From assembly GCA_036499395.1 (NCBI GenBank), contig DASYDW010000078.1:1-53768 (forward strand): 53,768 nucleotides of DNA, given 5' to 3'. Source of the DNA: Pirellulales bacterium. GTDB taxonomy: Bacteria > Planctomycetota > Planctomycetia > Pirellulales > JACPPG01. Both the position numbers and the translations under genes were made by a program. Below the pieces are notes generated by a model, which saw nothing but the letters and a program-made list of their open reading frames with translations, did no database searches and was not told the DNA's origin. Positions 17,986 through 27,589 of the stretch are shown in pieces (positions within the stretch are counted from its first letter, which is position 1; the number at the start of each line of letters is the position of its first letter).

Positions 17986-19158
17986 CTAGGGAGTGAGGAC
18001 TACTTTGATGCAGCCGTCGTCTTTGTCGCGGAATTTCTTGTACATGGCGGGCGCATCATCAAGCTTGGCCCGATGCGAAATGATTCCGGATGGGTCAATC
18101 TCGCCTCGCTCGATGCGATCAATCAGAGGTTTGAAATAGCGGTGAACGTGCGTCTGCCCCGTCTTAAGGGTCAATCCCTTGTTCATGAACGCGCCGAAGG
18201 GAATCTTGTCGAGATAACCAAGATAGACACCCGGCATCGAGATGGTCCCTCCTTTACGACAGCACATGATGGCTTCGCGGAGGACGTGGGGGCGGTCAGT
18301 GCCAAGTCCGACCTTGGCCTTCGCCGCGTCCACGACAGAGTCGAGCGTCCCCCAGCCGTGTGCTTCTGCGCCAACAGCGTCGATGCAGCGATCGGGACCG
18401 CGACCTTGGGTCATTTCTTGTAGGGCGTCGTAGACTTTGACTTTCGAGCAGTCGAGTATTTCTGCCTTCCCATATCGCGTAGCGAGTCCGAGGCGTTCTG
18501 CTACCAAGTCGATGGCGATAACTCGCCCCGCGCCAAACATCCATGCGCTTCGAATTGCGAATTGTCCGACGGGCCCGCATCCCCAAACCGCCACGGTATC
18601 GCCGGACTCAATACCCGCATTCTCGGCCGCCATGTATCCGGTCGGGAAAATGTCGCTGAGAAACAGCACGCTCTCATCGGGTAGGCCTTGCGGCACTTTG
18701 TACGGGCCGACATCCGCAAATGGAACGCGGACATATTCTGCTTGACCTCCGGCAAAGCCTCCGAGCATGTGCGAGTATCCGAAAAGTCCACTGGGTGAAT
18801 GGCCCATTACCTCGGCAGCGTCCTTGGCGTTCGGATTTGATCGGTCGCACAGTGAGAAGAGTTGCTTTTTGCAGAAAAAGCACTCGCCGCAGGCCATGCA
18901 AAACGGCACAACGACACGATCACCTTTTTGCAAGTTTGTGACCGCCGAGCCCGTCTCTAAGACTTCGCCCATGAACTCATGACCGAGGATATCGCCCGAT
19001 TTCATAGTCGGCGTAAAGCCGTCGAAGAGATGCAAATCGCTTCCGCAGATAGCGGTGGCGGTCACGCGAATCAGAGCATCACGCGGATTCTCGATTTTCG
19101 GATCGGGAACCTTGTCAATTCGGACATCGGATTTGCCATGCCAGCATAAAGCTTTCAT
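17986..19158 (-). CDS. Zinc-dependent alcohol / formaldehyde dehydrogenase
   Basis: A 390-residue medium-chain zinc dehydrogenase of the FdhA-like subgroup. Catalytic zinc ligands are Cys38 (AICGSD), His60 and Glu61 (GHEF). Structural zinc Cys90/93/96/104 follow in [18 protein letters not shown]. The Rossmann motif [10 protein letters not shown] is intact. The long insert [13 protein letters not shown] and the C-terminal [28 protein letters not shown] match glutathione-independent formaldehyde-dehydrogenase-like proteins. I start at 19158 (MKALCWHG), where homology begins. The SDR remnant lies 25 bp downstream. Confidence 0.92.
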   Translation of the reverse strand: MKALCWHGKSDVRIDKVPDPKIENPRDALIRVTATAICGSDLHLFDGFTPTMKSGDILGHEFMGEVLETGSAVTNLQKGDRVVVPFCMACGECFFCKKQLFSLCDRSNPNAKDAAEVMGHSPSGLFGYSHMLGGFAGGQAEYVRVPFADVGPYKVPQGLPDESVLFLSDIFPTGYMAAENAGIESGDTVAVWGCGPVGQFAIRSAWMFGAGRVIAIDLVAERLGLATRYGKAEILDCSKVKVYDALQEMTQGRGPDRCIDAVGAEAHGWGTLDSVVDAAKAKVGLGTDRPHVLREAIMCCRKGGTISMPGVYLGYLDKIPFGAFMNKGLTLKTGQTHVHRYFKPLIDRIERGEIDPSGIISHRAKLDDAPAMYKKFRDKDDGCIKVVLTP

Positions 19159-19532
19159 TTGACTTGCTTTCGACAAGGTCGCGCGGGAAAACGTGACCTT
19201 TAGAGCAAATCCGGTGCCACCTACGTATGGGAGCACCTGGTTCTATTGTTCATAGGCGAAAGCGCCATACAGGAAGCAGTGACGATGACCCGGCCGCCAC
19301 GCTGATTCATCCACGACCGGGTGTTGGCGACTTCGATTCAAATTCCACTCAGGCCGTTGAGCTGATTTATTTTCGAAGAGGTTGATGCTCCGCCGAAAGA
19401 TGCGGAGGACACAAACTCCGCTGCTCATGCTGAGACGACGCGGAGCGGGAAAGGGGACAAACTTCTGACCCGAATTCTCGCGCAAAACACGCGAAGTTAA
19501 GACGTGCGTGACGACGTCGCAATCGTCGTAAG
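19159..19532. other. Intergenic region before the tRNA-like repeat
   Basis: Upstream of the dehydrogenase gene are 374 bp without a supportable gene, terminator or repeat. The stretch ends at the tRNA-like repeat copy A. Confidence 0.5.
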
Positions 19533-19735
19533 CTATTACGCCCGCGAGGATTCGAACCTCGACCCTGCGGATTAGAAGTCGCGCGAACGGCCCGCAGCGA
19601 TTATGCGTGAAAAAGGCCTGAAATACAGGGTTTGTGGAGCAGATGACGCAATCGAAGGCGATGCCGTAACGCTCTACATTTTACGGTGTTTTCGCCTGAT
19701 TTCAAACCGATTCTGTACCGTCGTACTGAATCCGT
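19533..19735 (-). repeat. tRNA-Arg(UCU) 3'-half repeat, copy A (attachment-site remnant)
   Basis: On the minus strand 19585-19536 reads as the 3' half of a tRNA-Arg: anticodon loop CTTCTAA, a T-arm CGAGG/CCTCG with loop TTCGAAT (19545-19561), and acceptor strand CGGGCGT-like. The 5' half is absent. The homology with copy B (25237-25434) continues beyond the tRNA part through GAAAAAG-CC and CTACATTTTACGG to TTCTGTACCG. A tRNA 3' half plus conserved flank is what a site-specific integrase leaves behind. Confidence 0.75.
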
Positions 19736-20087
19736 CGCTGCGCATCCTCACCATCGGTCCTCCAGCGACAACCCTTCAGTTGATGCACGACAGCCCCTGA
19801 AATGGCAGGCGATGTTCATGTGGAAATGTGAAGTGAGTGCTTGTCAAAATGCGCACGCAGCGTCAGGCTTTTTGCTGGTCTGCGGCATTCGCAATTCCCA
19901 CAAGTATTACCACTGTCTCGGACTTTGATTTCCGAGAGAGCAAATTGCGAACGTTCAACGCCTAGGTCAGCAATCGGGCTCGTTAAAGCCGCCAGTGCCG
20001 AATCCCCAACCTTTTCTACAACCGTTCACGCGCGAATAGCCACGCGGTGGACGGGCAATTGCTTTAGCGTACCCATCTCCGGCACCG
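19736..20087. other. Intergenic region
   Basis: These 352 bp follow the repeat and precede the end of the hybrid kinase gene. I see only short frames without motifs and no terminator with a T-run. Confidence 0.5.
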
Positions 20088-23000
20088 CTATGGTTCGATC
20101 GTCGCTAATAGATCTTCAAGTTCCGCCAAGTTGACCGGTTTGACGAAATGAAAATTGTAGCCTGCTTCCCTTGTCCGTTGCCGGTCTTCTTCTTGTCCGT
20201 AACCGGTAATGGCGATGAGGACGATGTTGGCCGATGCTGGTTCGGCACGGAGCCGACGAGCTAGTTCGTACCCATCCATGCCGGGGAGTCCGATATCTAG
20301 AAGTGCGATTTCCGGATGATTGGCGGAAATGGAGACCAGGGCCGCCTCAGCACTTTCGGCCGTCTGCACTTCATGGCCGCGCGCTCTGAGTAGCATGGCC
20401 ATAGTTTTGGCGGCATCGACATTGTCATCGACGATCAAAATACGGCGAGGGTTAATCGCAGGAGCTTGCGCCGACCGCTTGTCATTCATGTCGGCCTTCG
20501 AGGCCCTGAGAATCGGCAGCCGGACCACGAATTCACTACCTTGATCCTGACCCTGGCTGAAGGCTTGGACACTTCCGCCGTGGAGCCGAACGAGATTACT
20601 TACTAATGTGAGGCCAATCCCGAGCCCGCCTTGCGAGTGCGCCAACGAGCGATCGGCCTGCGAGAAGAGTTCAAAGACGCGAGGGAGCATTTCGGAACTA
20701 ATTCCCATCCCATTGTCTTGGAAGGATAGAACGATAACACCATCCTCGACCTTGCCTTTGATCGAGATTTGCCCGTTCAACTGCGTGTATTTGGTCGCAT
20801 TATGCAGCAGATTCACGAATACCTGCTCCAAGCGGGCGGGATCGGCCATCAAATGGACGGGTGTATCTGGCAGTGTGACGGATAATGACTGTCCTCGATT
20901 GTCAAAGTTTATTTTGCTCGTTTCCACCGATCGCGCGATAACGGCCTGGATTTGAACAAGCTCTTTTCTCAGGTCGATTTTACCGCGGGTGATCCGCGAA
21001 ACGTCGAGCAAGTCGTCCAGGATTCGCGCCATATGAACCACCTGGCGCGAGGAAATCTCCAGAGCCTGATGAGCGACAGGATCGTCGCCGGTTTGTAAAC
21101 GAAGCAGATCCAATGCGCTGCGAATGGGAGCAAGCGGATTGCGCAATTCGTGTGCGAGCATCGCCAGGAATTCGTCTTTCATGCGACTGGCAGTTTCGGC
21201 CTGCTTTCGTGCCGCCCGCTCTTCAGCCAAGATTGTGGCGTGCTCCAGGTCCTGCTTTCGCGCCGTAATATCCTCGATCGCCAGCAGTACCATTTGGGTA
21301 CCGTTCCCCTCCCAAAAAATGCGATGGGCGTTGAGCAGCAACGAGCGAATTCCGACGCCGGACACTTCGATTGCTAATTCCAAATCAGTGACGCGATGAT
21401 TGGTTGGAAGAACCTTCTCCAGCGCCAGTCTGATTTCCGGCCGGTCCCATTGACCGTTGAGTATCTCCCACAGCGGGCGTCCCTCGATCTCCCCCTGCAC
21501 GATGTGAAACATCCGGTAAAACGCAGCGTTCGCTCGATGCACACGTAATTCGCTGTCAAGAACGACGAGTGGCTCCCAAACGGTCTCAACGATGGCGTCG
21601 GCGTAGTCGCGAGACGCTTTTAGTTGCTCGGCGCTCTGCTTCAGCACGTCTATGTCGACAATCGCGATGGCCGCTCCATCAATCTTGTTTTCAGCCGTGA
21701 CATAGGGCCGAATCCGCAACGAATACCAATGACCAGCGGGGTCTTGCACATCAACTTCGTGGTTGACTAGGTCATTGATTACCGTGGTCAGCAGTTCGAT
21801 CAGATTTGGAATCTGCAAATTCGGCCGTAGATCGCTAATGGGCCGGCCCACGTCGCTGGCAATCAGATTGAATAGCGGTTCCGCCGATGACGTAAATCGG
21901 CGAATTCTGAGCTGCCGATTGACCATGATGATCGGAATATTCAATCCGCCCAGCAAATTCACCAGGTCATCATTGAGCTGACCCAATTCCCGATTGCGGT
22001 GGTTTAACTCTTCGTTGACCGTATTCAATTCCTCGTTTGCCGACTGCATTTCCTCCTTGGAGGTTTGCAGTTCTTCGTTCGTGCTTTGCAGTTCCTCGTT
22101 GCTGGACAATATCTCCTCGTTGGCCGCCTTTAATTCCTCGCTCGCCGCTTCGTTGTCTTCGACGACGGATTGCAATTGTCGACGAAGTGCCGAATTCTCT
22201 CGCTTCAATTCCTGTTGGAGGTGTTCGTGTCCCGGCGGCGAGGGAGCATCGATCATTGCCAAATGCGACTCTGGAGCACGCGATGAGACCGATTCGAAGA
22301 GCACGAGAAAGTAACGCGGCGACTCCGTTTCCGATCGCAATGGCACGACCTCGATTGCAACAGACGAAAGTCGATCGTCCACGCGGAAATGCAGCCCTTC
22401 CTTGCGAACTGGGACCGAGCTGTGCTTCGCCGCTTCGATCGCGTCGCGCAAGTCCACCATCAGCTCGTCGCGGACAAGCTTCAACAAATTGAGGCTGGCC
22501 GAACCCGAAGCTGGACTCAAATAGGGGCTCAGCTCTCCACGAAACTGCACAACGTTCAAGTTGTCGTCGATGGCGATGCTGGGTGGTGCATACCTTGAAT
22601 ACAAAACGCGATCGACTTCTCGTTGCACGTTTGGCGAGCCCGCGGGCTCGGCAACTGCCAGACGCTCGACCGCCTGGCGAGATCGCAAATGCGACTCCGC
22701 TGCTGGGAAATCGATTGGTACTTTTTCAGAGGTTAGTTTTTTGACATAAATGCGGTGCTCTTTATCGCGCGTATCAAAAAGCGCACCGAACGTCCCAATC
22801 GTTTCGGCGGTCCCCAACAGCAGAAACCCGCTGGGTTGCAAGGCGTAGTGGAAATATGGCAGCACCCGCATTTGCAATGGGGCGTCAAGATAGATCAAGA
22901 CGTTTCGGCAGCTGATCAGATCGAGTCGGGCAAACGGCGGGTCGGTAGCCACGTTATGCTTAGAGAACACGCACAGATCGCGCACGGCTTTGCTGATTTG

Positions 23001-24173
23001 GTAGCTTCCGTTGACTTTGGTGAAATACCGCCGCAGGCGGTCCTGGGACACGTCCATCGCGATATTATCGACGTAAACGCCAGCCCGGGCGCGTTCTAGC
23101 GCTGCCTCGTTGAGGTCTGTAGCGAGTATCTTAATGGGCGTATTGCTAACCATATCGCCCAAAGATTCCAGCAACTCGATGGCCAGCGAGTAGACCTCTT
23201 CGCCGGTTGAACAACCAGCAACCCAAATGCGGATGGGCGTCTCAGTGCCGCGCTCTCGAAACGTGGGAAATACCACTTCCCGAAGGGCGACAAAAATATC
23301 TGGATCGCGGAAAAAACGCGTCACACGAATCAGAAAATCTTGAAAGAGGGCCTCCAATTCCACCGGGTCGTGCGCCAGCTGATGGAAATAACCGTCCATC
23401 GTCTCGGCGCCTGAAAGACCCATCCGCCGATGGATGCGTCGCTTGATCGTGCTGCGCTTATAGAGAGAAAAATCGACGCCAGCCGATTTTCGCAACAGTT
23501 CGAAAATCTTTCGTAACTGGGCTTCCTCGACGGGAAAATCGCCGTCGATCAGTCGCCCGCCCGAATATAAGCCAATTGCAAGGCGTCCAAGCTCTCGACC
23601 AATCTCTGCGGGAGCAAGGACGAAATCCGCCTGGCCCGTGGAAGCGGCGCTTCGAGGCATGGAATTCTGCTTGGCCGTGGTCTCGTCCTGAGCGAAGACG
23701 ATTCCCTCCGCCGCCTTGACATCCTCCAAACCTAGTGCCCCGTCGGTCCCTCCTCCGGAGAGAACGACGGCGATCGCGCTTCCACCTCGCTCACGTGCCA
23801 ACGATCGAAAGAAGTGGTCGATTGGCATGAATTGACCAGCAATCTCCTCGCGAGGGCTCAGTACCAGGCGCCCTTCAGCCAAAGCTAGATTGCTGTTCGG
23901 AGCAATTACATAAACGTGATTTCGCTCGATTTGCAGGCCATCGGTCGCGAGAGACACGGGGAGTGTTGTCGATCGCGAGATGATCTCTGGCAATAAACTT
24001 GCATGGTGGGGATCAAGATGTTGGACGAGGACAAACGCCATGCCGGGCATCGGTGGCAAATTCTGGATGAGCTCGATGAATGCTTCTAGTCCACCCGCCG
24101 ACGCCCCAATGCCAACAACGGGAAACTGCCCATTGCCCTCAATTGACGCGGACGTTTGTTGGGCTTCGTCCAT
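20088..24173 (-). CDS. CheB-CheR-PAS hybrid histidine kinase with receiver domain
   Basis: A 1361-residue single-chain signalling protein. Order: CheB methylesterase (about 15-205; Ser25 in GIGASAGG, His52 in VQHLDP, Asp144 in GGGTDG), CheR N-terminal and methyltransferase domains (about 215-490; AGCSTGEEVYSLAI), a long coiled coil rich in EELxxxNEEL repeats (about 650-735), two PAS-like regions, HisKA with His1008 in MLAHELRNP, HATPase (N-box Asn1125, DNGMGI, GGLGIGL) and a receiver with Asp1293 and Lys1345. This is the CheB/CheR-kinase fusion class seen in many environmental bacteria. No chemotaxis genes are nearby. It probably senses through the PAS region and relays to an unlinked partner. 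It is the main cargo between the two tRNA-like repeats. Confidence 0.95.
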   Translation of the reverse strand: MDEAQQTSASIEGNGQFPVVGIGASAGGLEAFIELIQNLPPMPGMAFVLVQHLDPHHASLLPEIISRSTTLPVSLATDGLQIERNHVYVIAPNSNLALAEGRLVLSPREEIAGQFMPIDHFFRSLARERGGSAIAVVLSGGGTDGALGLEDVKAAEGIVFAQDETTAKQNSMPRSAASTGQADFVLAPAEIGRELGRLAIGLYSGGRLIDGDFPVEEAQLRKIFELLRKSAGVDFSLYKRSTIKRRIHRRMGLSGAETMDGYFHQLAHDPVELEALFQDFLIRVTRFFRDPDIFVALREVVFPTFRERGTETPIRIWVAGCSTGEEVYSLAIELLESLGDMVSNTPIKILATDLNEAALERARAGVYVDNIAMDVSQDRLRRYFTKVNGSYQISKAVRDLCVFSKHNVATDPPFARLDLISCRNVLIYLDAPLQMRVLPYFHYALQPSGFLLLGTAETIGTFGALFDTRDKEHRIYVKKLTSEKVPIDFPAAESHLRSRQAVERLAVAEPAGSPNVQREVDRVLYSRYAPPSIAIDDNLNVVQFRGELSPYLSPASGSASLNLLKLVRDELMVDLRDAIEAAKHSSVPVRKEGLHFRVDDRLSSVAIEVVPLRSETESPRYFLVLFESVSSRAPESHLAMIDAPSPPGHEHLQQELKRENSALRRQLQSVVEDNEAASEELKAANEEILSSNEELQSTNEELQTSKEEMQSANEELNTVNEELNHRNRELGQLNDDLVNLLGGLNIPIIMVNRQLRIRRFTSSAEPLFNLIASDVGRPISDLRPNLQIPNLIELLTTVINDLVNHEVDVQDPAGHWYSLRIRPYVTAENKIDGAAIAIVDIDVLKQSAEQLKASRDYADAIVETVWEPLVVLDSELRVHRANAAFYRMFHIVQGEIEGRPLWEILNGQWDRPEIRLALEKVLPTNHRVTDLELAIEVSGVGIRSLLLNAHRIFWEGNGTQMVLLAIEDITARKQDLEHATILAEERAARKQAETASRMKDEFLAMLAHELRNPLAPIRSALDLLRLQTGDDPVAHQALEISSRQVVHMARILDDLLDVSRITRGKIDLRKELVQIQAVIARSVETSKINFDNRGQSLSVTLPDTPVHLMADPARLEQVFVNLLHNATKYTQLNGQISIKGKVEDGVIVLSFQDNGMGISSEMLPRVFELFSQADRSLAHSQGGLGIGLTLVSNLVRLHGGSVQAFSQGQDQGSEFVVRLPILRASKADMNDKRSAQAPAINPRRILIVDDNVDAAKTMAMLLRARGHEVQTAESAEAALVSISANHPEIALLDIGLPGMDGYELARRLRAEPASANIVLIAITGYGQEEDRQRTREAGYNFHFVKPVNLAELEDLLATIEP

Positions 24174-24591
24174 GACAGAATCAGTTTCCGCGAGACGGCA
24201 TTTAAAAAGGCCAAGCCGAGGCTGTCAAAAAAGTCGAGCGAATTCCCCCGCATATCATTCTATATCCTTTCGAGGCGACGCAAAACTAGCATGGGCCTCC
24301 GAAGAGACGTATTGATTCAGCGGTCAACAAATTCGGGAGAACTCGCACCCCCCCCGTCCACGAGTCGGTTAAAATCGATCGGATCCGGAGTTGATCTCGG
24401 CGATGGTCGTCAGAAAAGGTGGCACTTTGATTTCGTCGTAAACAGAAGTCGCGGCGGCACGGTTAAAATCTTGAGAATCCCATTTAGCCAAGGTTGTTGG
24501 AACCCTGTCGATACACGATCTGTCTAATGCCAAGTTATACGCCAGGTGCGGCAAGTACAGGCATCATCAGTGAAGCGATCGAAGGAAGGAT
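24174..24591. other. Divergent intergenic region
   Basis: This 418-bp gap lies between the divergently read kinase and VOC genes. It contains a C-rich run (CCCCCCGTCC near 24350) but no gene, clear terminator or palindrome. A half-site resembling the CRP-type motif (CATGACA near 24170) lacks its partner. Confidence 0.45.
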
Positions 24592-25026
24592 ATGACGCTT
24601 AAACGGATGGACAACGTCCTCATCGTTGTCGACGATCTCGAAGCTGCTAAGGCGTTCTTTATCGAACTGGGCCTCAAGCTTGAGGGCGAGCAGACCGTCG
24701 AAGGGCCCTTGGTCGGGAAGCTGATCGGGCTCAAGGATGTCCGGGCCACCCTCGCGATGATGCGGACTCCCGACGGGCAGGGCATTGAGCTGGACAAGTT
24801 CCACACGCCCGACGCGATCCGCTTTGGGCCCGTGAACGCGCCCATGCACACGCTGGGATTCCGTCGCGTCATGTTCGCAGTCGATAACATCGACGCTGTC
24901 GTAGCGCGCATGCGCGTCCACGGGGCCGAGGTCATTGGCGAAATGCAGTACGAGGACACGTACCGGCTAGCCTACATCCGTGGGCCTGAGGGCATCATTG
25001 TCGCGCTTGCCGAGCAGCTCGGCTAA
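24592..25026 (+). CDS. VOC (glyoxalase/bleomycin-resistance fold) protein
   Basis: A 144-residue VOC-superfamily protein with two beta-alpha-beta-beta-beta halves: RMDNVLIVVDDLEAAKAFFIELGLKL then FRRVMFAVDNIDAVVARMRVHGAEVIG. Metal-type residues appear as Glu in GIELDKF and in PEGIIVALAEQ. The start is well set by GAAGGAAGGAT before ATG 24592. The gene looks more GC-rich in third positions than its surroundings, a possible sign of separate transfer. Substrate unknown. Confidence 0.9.
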   Translation: MTLKRMDNVLIVVDDLEAAKAFFIELGLKLEGEQTVEGPLVGKLIGLKDVRATLAMMRTPDGQGIELDKFHTPDAIRFGPVNAPMHTLGFRRVMFAVDNIDAVVARMRVHGAEVIGEMQYEDTYRLAYIRGPEGIIVALAEQLG

Positions 25027-25236
25027 GGGGTGCCTGGTAGCAAGCGAGCCTCGGGTGGGCAACTATCCGTTCACTTGCGGATCGAAAGCCGTTCGAGCCG
25101 ACCGCTCGGCTTAGCCTCGCGGCGGCTCAACTCCACCGTTGTGAACGGCGCTCGAATAACCCAGCGCGCCTTCAGTCCACGTACTACGGAGAAAAACTCC
25201 GCAGGTCATTCACCGTAAGGCATTGTTGGATAAGTA
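25027..25236. other. Intergenic region after the VOC gene
   Basis: These 210 bp run up to the second tRNA-like repeat. No gene or terminator that I would support. Confidence 0.4.
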
Positions 25237-25434
25237 ATTACGCCCGGGAGGACTCGAACCTCCACCCTGCGAATTAGAAGTCGCGCGAGCGATTGGCGTG
25301 GATTTGTGCGAAAAAGCCCGGTAAAACAGCGGTTTTCGGGACAGATGAGCATCTCAAGGGCACGTCGTAACTTTCTACATTTTACGGCGATTTCTCATAG
25401 TTTCAAACCAATTCTGTACCGCGGTACAGAATGC
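25237..25434 (-). repeat. tRNA-Arg(UCU) 3'-half repeat, copy B (attachment-site remnant)
   Basis: This is a diverged direct repeat of 19533-19735. On the minus strand it shows the same CTTCTAA anticodon loop and a T-arm GGAGG/CCTCC with loop TTCGAGT (25247-25263). The outermost T-arm pair differs from copy A in both bases (G-C here, C-G there), so the two derive from different functional tRNA genes and not from one recent duplication. The D-arm half is missing. It closes the segment carrying the hybrid kinase and VOC genes. Confidence 0.75.
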
Positions 25435-25624
25435 GGAATGACGTGGATATTCAGATGATCAGGACATGGTTTTGCCTGGATCGCACGCTATTGCATCTGT
25501 CGGCGAACTTGATGCGAGTCGAGATCAGCCGCATGCTAATGGTGAGCCTGCCTCCTCAAGAAGGATCAAGAACCAAGTGGGCGACGGGTGGTCGCCATTA
25601 GGTCCAATTCGCCAGCGTCCGAAT

Positions 25625-25665
25625 TTGAAAGCAAGAAACGGAGTTCTTGCTATTTGACACGTGCC
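25625..25665 (+). promoter_or_regulatory. Palindrome/promoter element in front of the MGMT gene
   Basis: GCAAGAA (25631-25637) and TTCTTGC (25644-25650) form an inverted repeat with a 6-base spacer, followed by TTGACA (25654-25659), a good -35. The same block TTGAAAGCAAGAAAC-GAGTTCTTGCT occurs in front of ada at 26377-26404. The AAAGCAAG part recalls the AAAGCGCA Ada box of enterobacteria. It is the likely Ada operator. Confidence 0.65.
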
Positions 25666-25696
25666 TAAAGTTGGTTAACCCCACTGGAGCACAATC

Positions 25697-26380
25697 ATGG
25701 CGAAGAGTATTCGGAATTTCAGAGACGTCGACAGCTCGAAACAAGCTCGCGATCTACCTTCGCGAGCGTCTTCCATTCAATACGGCTTTGTCCAGACATC
25801 CCTAGGGCTGGCGATCGTCGGTACCACCCACGAGGGGATCAGGACCGTATTGTTCGGTAACAAGCGTCCGGAGTTGGTGGCAAGTCTCCGGCAGCGATTT
25901 CCTGCGTCGCGACTTGAAGCCGGCAACGATTCACACAGCGAATTGGCCGAGCGAGTGGGTCGATATATTGACGGCGTCGATACGGATTTCGGGGCGGAAG
26001 TCGATCTTGTGGGAACGGAGCTGCAAAAACGCGTTTGGTCGGCTCTGCGGAAGATTCCCGCGGGAGCGACTCGATCTTATTCCGAGATCGCGCTTTGCCT
26101 GGACGGTTTGGGGACGGCTCAAGACGTGGCAGCGGCATGTTCTGAGAACCCATTAGCGGTAGTTGTACCTTGTCACAGAGTGATCCGCAAAGATGGCTCG
26201 CTGGCTGGATATCGTTGGGGATTATGGCGCAAGAAACGTCTTCTTGCTCGGGAACAGCCCCATTTGGACCTGAGCGTTAAGGCAGCATCTCCAACCACGA
26301 GGCAACGCCAATTACCGCTATTCGACGCCAATCAAGGGTCGCTTGCTGTCGACGTTGAGTTGTCATCGCCATTAATTTGA
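25697..26380 (+). CDS. Methylated-DNA-protein cysteine methyltransferase (Ogt/MGMT)
   Basis: A 227-residue O6-alkylguanine-DNA alkyltransferase. The acceptor is Cys159 in VVVPCHRVIRKDGS, preceded by the helix-turn-helix segment LQKRVWSALRKIPAGATRSYSEIA and followed by GYRWGLWRKKRLLARE. A 70-residue N-terminal methylguanine-DNA methyltransferase ribonuclease-like part is present. A C-terminal extension (190-227) ending in QLPLFDANQG is unusual; the QLPLF part resembles the sliding-clamp-binding consensus QLxLF. GGAG precedes the start. It shares its upstream palindrome with ada. Confidence 0.93.
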   Translation: MAKSIRNFRDVDSSKQARDLPSRASSIQYGFVQTSLGLAIVGTTHEGIRTVLFGNKRPELVASLRQRFPASRLEAGNDSHSELAERVGRYIDGVDTDFGAEVDLVGTELQKRVWSALRKIPAGATRSYSEIALCLDGLGTAQDVAAACSENPLAVVVPCHRVIRKDGSLAGYRWGLWRKKRLLAREQPHLDLSVKAASPTTRQRQLPLFDANQGSLAVDVELSSPLI

Positions 26381-26420
26381 AAGCAAGAAACAGAGTTCTT
26401 GCTTTAGTGACACCTGTAGT
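26377..26420 (+). promoter_or_regulatory. Palindrome/promoter element in front of ada
   Basis: GCAAGAA (26383-26389) and TTCTTGC (26396-26402), the same inverted repeat as before the MGMT gene, with the flanks TTGAAA and a following TGACAC also conserved. It begins at the MGMT stop codon, so ada has its own promoter. This points to autoregulation by Ada. Confidence 0.65.
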
Positions 26421-26449
26421 ATTCCAGAAGACTGAAATGCAGACGATGC

Positions 26450-27556
26450 ATGAACCGCAACTTGAAGAGTATGGACAATATGCACACCACCGACAATGAC
26501 GTCAGAGAATTCAAGGATAGCGAGAGCCGCTGGTCGGCGGTGGTCAACCGCGACGCCAAAGCGGACGGACAATTCTATTACTCGGTAAAGACAACCGGCG
26601 TTTATTGCCGACCAAGCTGCGCGGCACGACTTGCACTTCGTCAGAACGTCGCCTTTTACGCGACGCTGGAAGAGGCCGAGCAGGCGGGCTTCCGGGAGTG
26701 CAAACGTTGCAAGCCCAGGGACATCAGTCTGGCCGCAAGCCACTCCGCTGCCATTGCAAGAGCTTGCCGCATCATCGAAGAAGCCGATGAGGTTCCCAAT
26801 CTTGACACGCTCTCGGCCTCAGTGGGCTTGAGCCCTCATTATTTTCATCGGCTCTTCAAGAAGGTGACAGGGCTCACGCCTAAGGCTTACGCCGCCGCGC
26901 AGCGAAACAATCGCATGCGAGAGGGACTTACTAGTAGTCCGTCAGTAACACGCGCGATTTACGATGCCGGATTCAATTCGAGCAGTCGTTTTTATGAGTC
27001 GTCCGACGCTGTTCTGGGCATGCTCCCGAAAACATATCGCGAAGGCGGACGCGGGGTGGCAATCCGATTTGCAATCGGTGAATGCTGGCTTGGATCGATT
27101 CTTGTGGCAAGTTCGGAAAAAGGAGTATGCGCAATCCTATTGGGCGATGACCCGGAAAAGCTGATGCACGATCTGGAAGATCAATTTCCCAAAGCAAAAC
27201 TAGTCGGTGGTGACGCCGATTATGAGGCGCTCGTCGGGCGAGTAGTGGGCTTTTTAGAAGCCCCGTCGGCTGGGCTGGAACTCCCGCTCGACATTCGCGG
27301 CACAGCCTTTCAACAGCGAGTGTGGCAGGCTTTAACACAAATCCCGGTAGGCAAAACGATGAGCTACGCGGAAATCGCCGCGCAGATCGGTCGGCCAAAG
27401 TCTGTCCGCGCGGTTGCCCAAGCGTGTGGGGCGAATGCTTTGGCAGTCGCCATACCTTGCCATCGCGTGATCCGAAATGACGGTGGTCTCTCGGGCTATC
27501 GATGGGGTGTTGAACGCAAGGAGAAGCTCCTGCAACGGGAGCGAAATGGCAAGTAA
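26450..27556 (+). CDS. ada: Ada: methylphosphotriester sensor, AraC-type activator and MGMT
   Basis: A 368-residue full-length Ada. The N-terminal zinc domain has Cys53, Cys57, Cys84 and Cys87 (VYCRPSCAAR, ECKRCKP), Cys53 being the methyl acceptor that switches the protein on. An AraC-type helix-turn-helix region follows (about 100-190, LSPHYFHRLFKKVTGLTPKAY), then the O6-methylguanine transferase with Cys337 in IPCHRVIRNDGGLSGYRWG. In-frame ATGs at 26471 and 26480 are possible alternative starts. It activates alkylation-repair genes, here presumably itself, the upstream MGMT gene and the oxygenase downstream. Confidence 0.96.
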   Translation: MNRNLKSMDNMHTTDNDVREFKDSESRWSAVVNRDAKADGQFYYSVKTTGVYCRPSCAARLALRQNVAFYATLEEAEQAGFRECKRCKPRDISLAASHSAAIARACRIIEEADEVPNLDTLSASVGLSPHYFHRLFKKVTGLTPKAYAAAQRNNRMREGLTSSPSVTRAIYDAGFNSSSRFYESSDAVLGMLPKTYREGGRGVAIRFAIGECWLGSILVASSEKGVCAILLGDDPEKLMHDLEDQFPKAKLVGGDADYEALVGRVVGFLEAPSAGLELPLDIRGTAFQQRVWQALTQIPVGKTMSYAEIAAQIGRPKSVRAVAQACGANALAVAIPCHRVIRNDGGLSGYRWGVERKEKLLQRERNGK

Positions 27557-27589
27557 CGCATGTTTGCAGGGAATTAAGAGGAGACAACG

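Noticed and set aside
24165..24185. CATGACA half-site near the hybrid kinase start as a fifth CRP-type motif
   Set aside because: The upstream half TGTCAT is missing. The same holds for GCATGACA near 37297.
25241..25290. Complete tRNA-Arg gene
   Set aside because: T-arm and 3' acceptor strand are good, but there is no D-arm or 5' acceptor strand, and the 5' anticodon stem does not pair properly. Same for the copy at 19536-19585.
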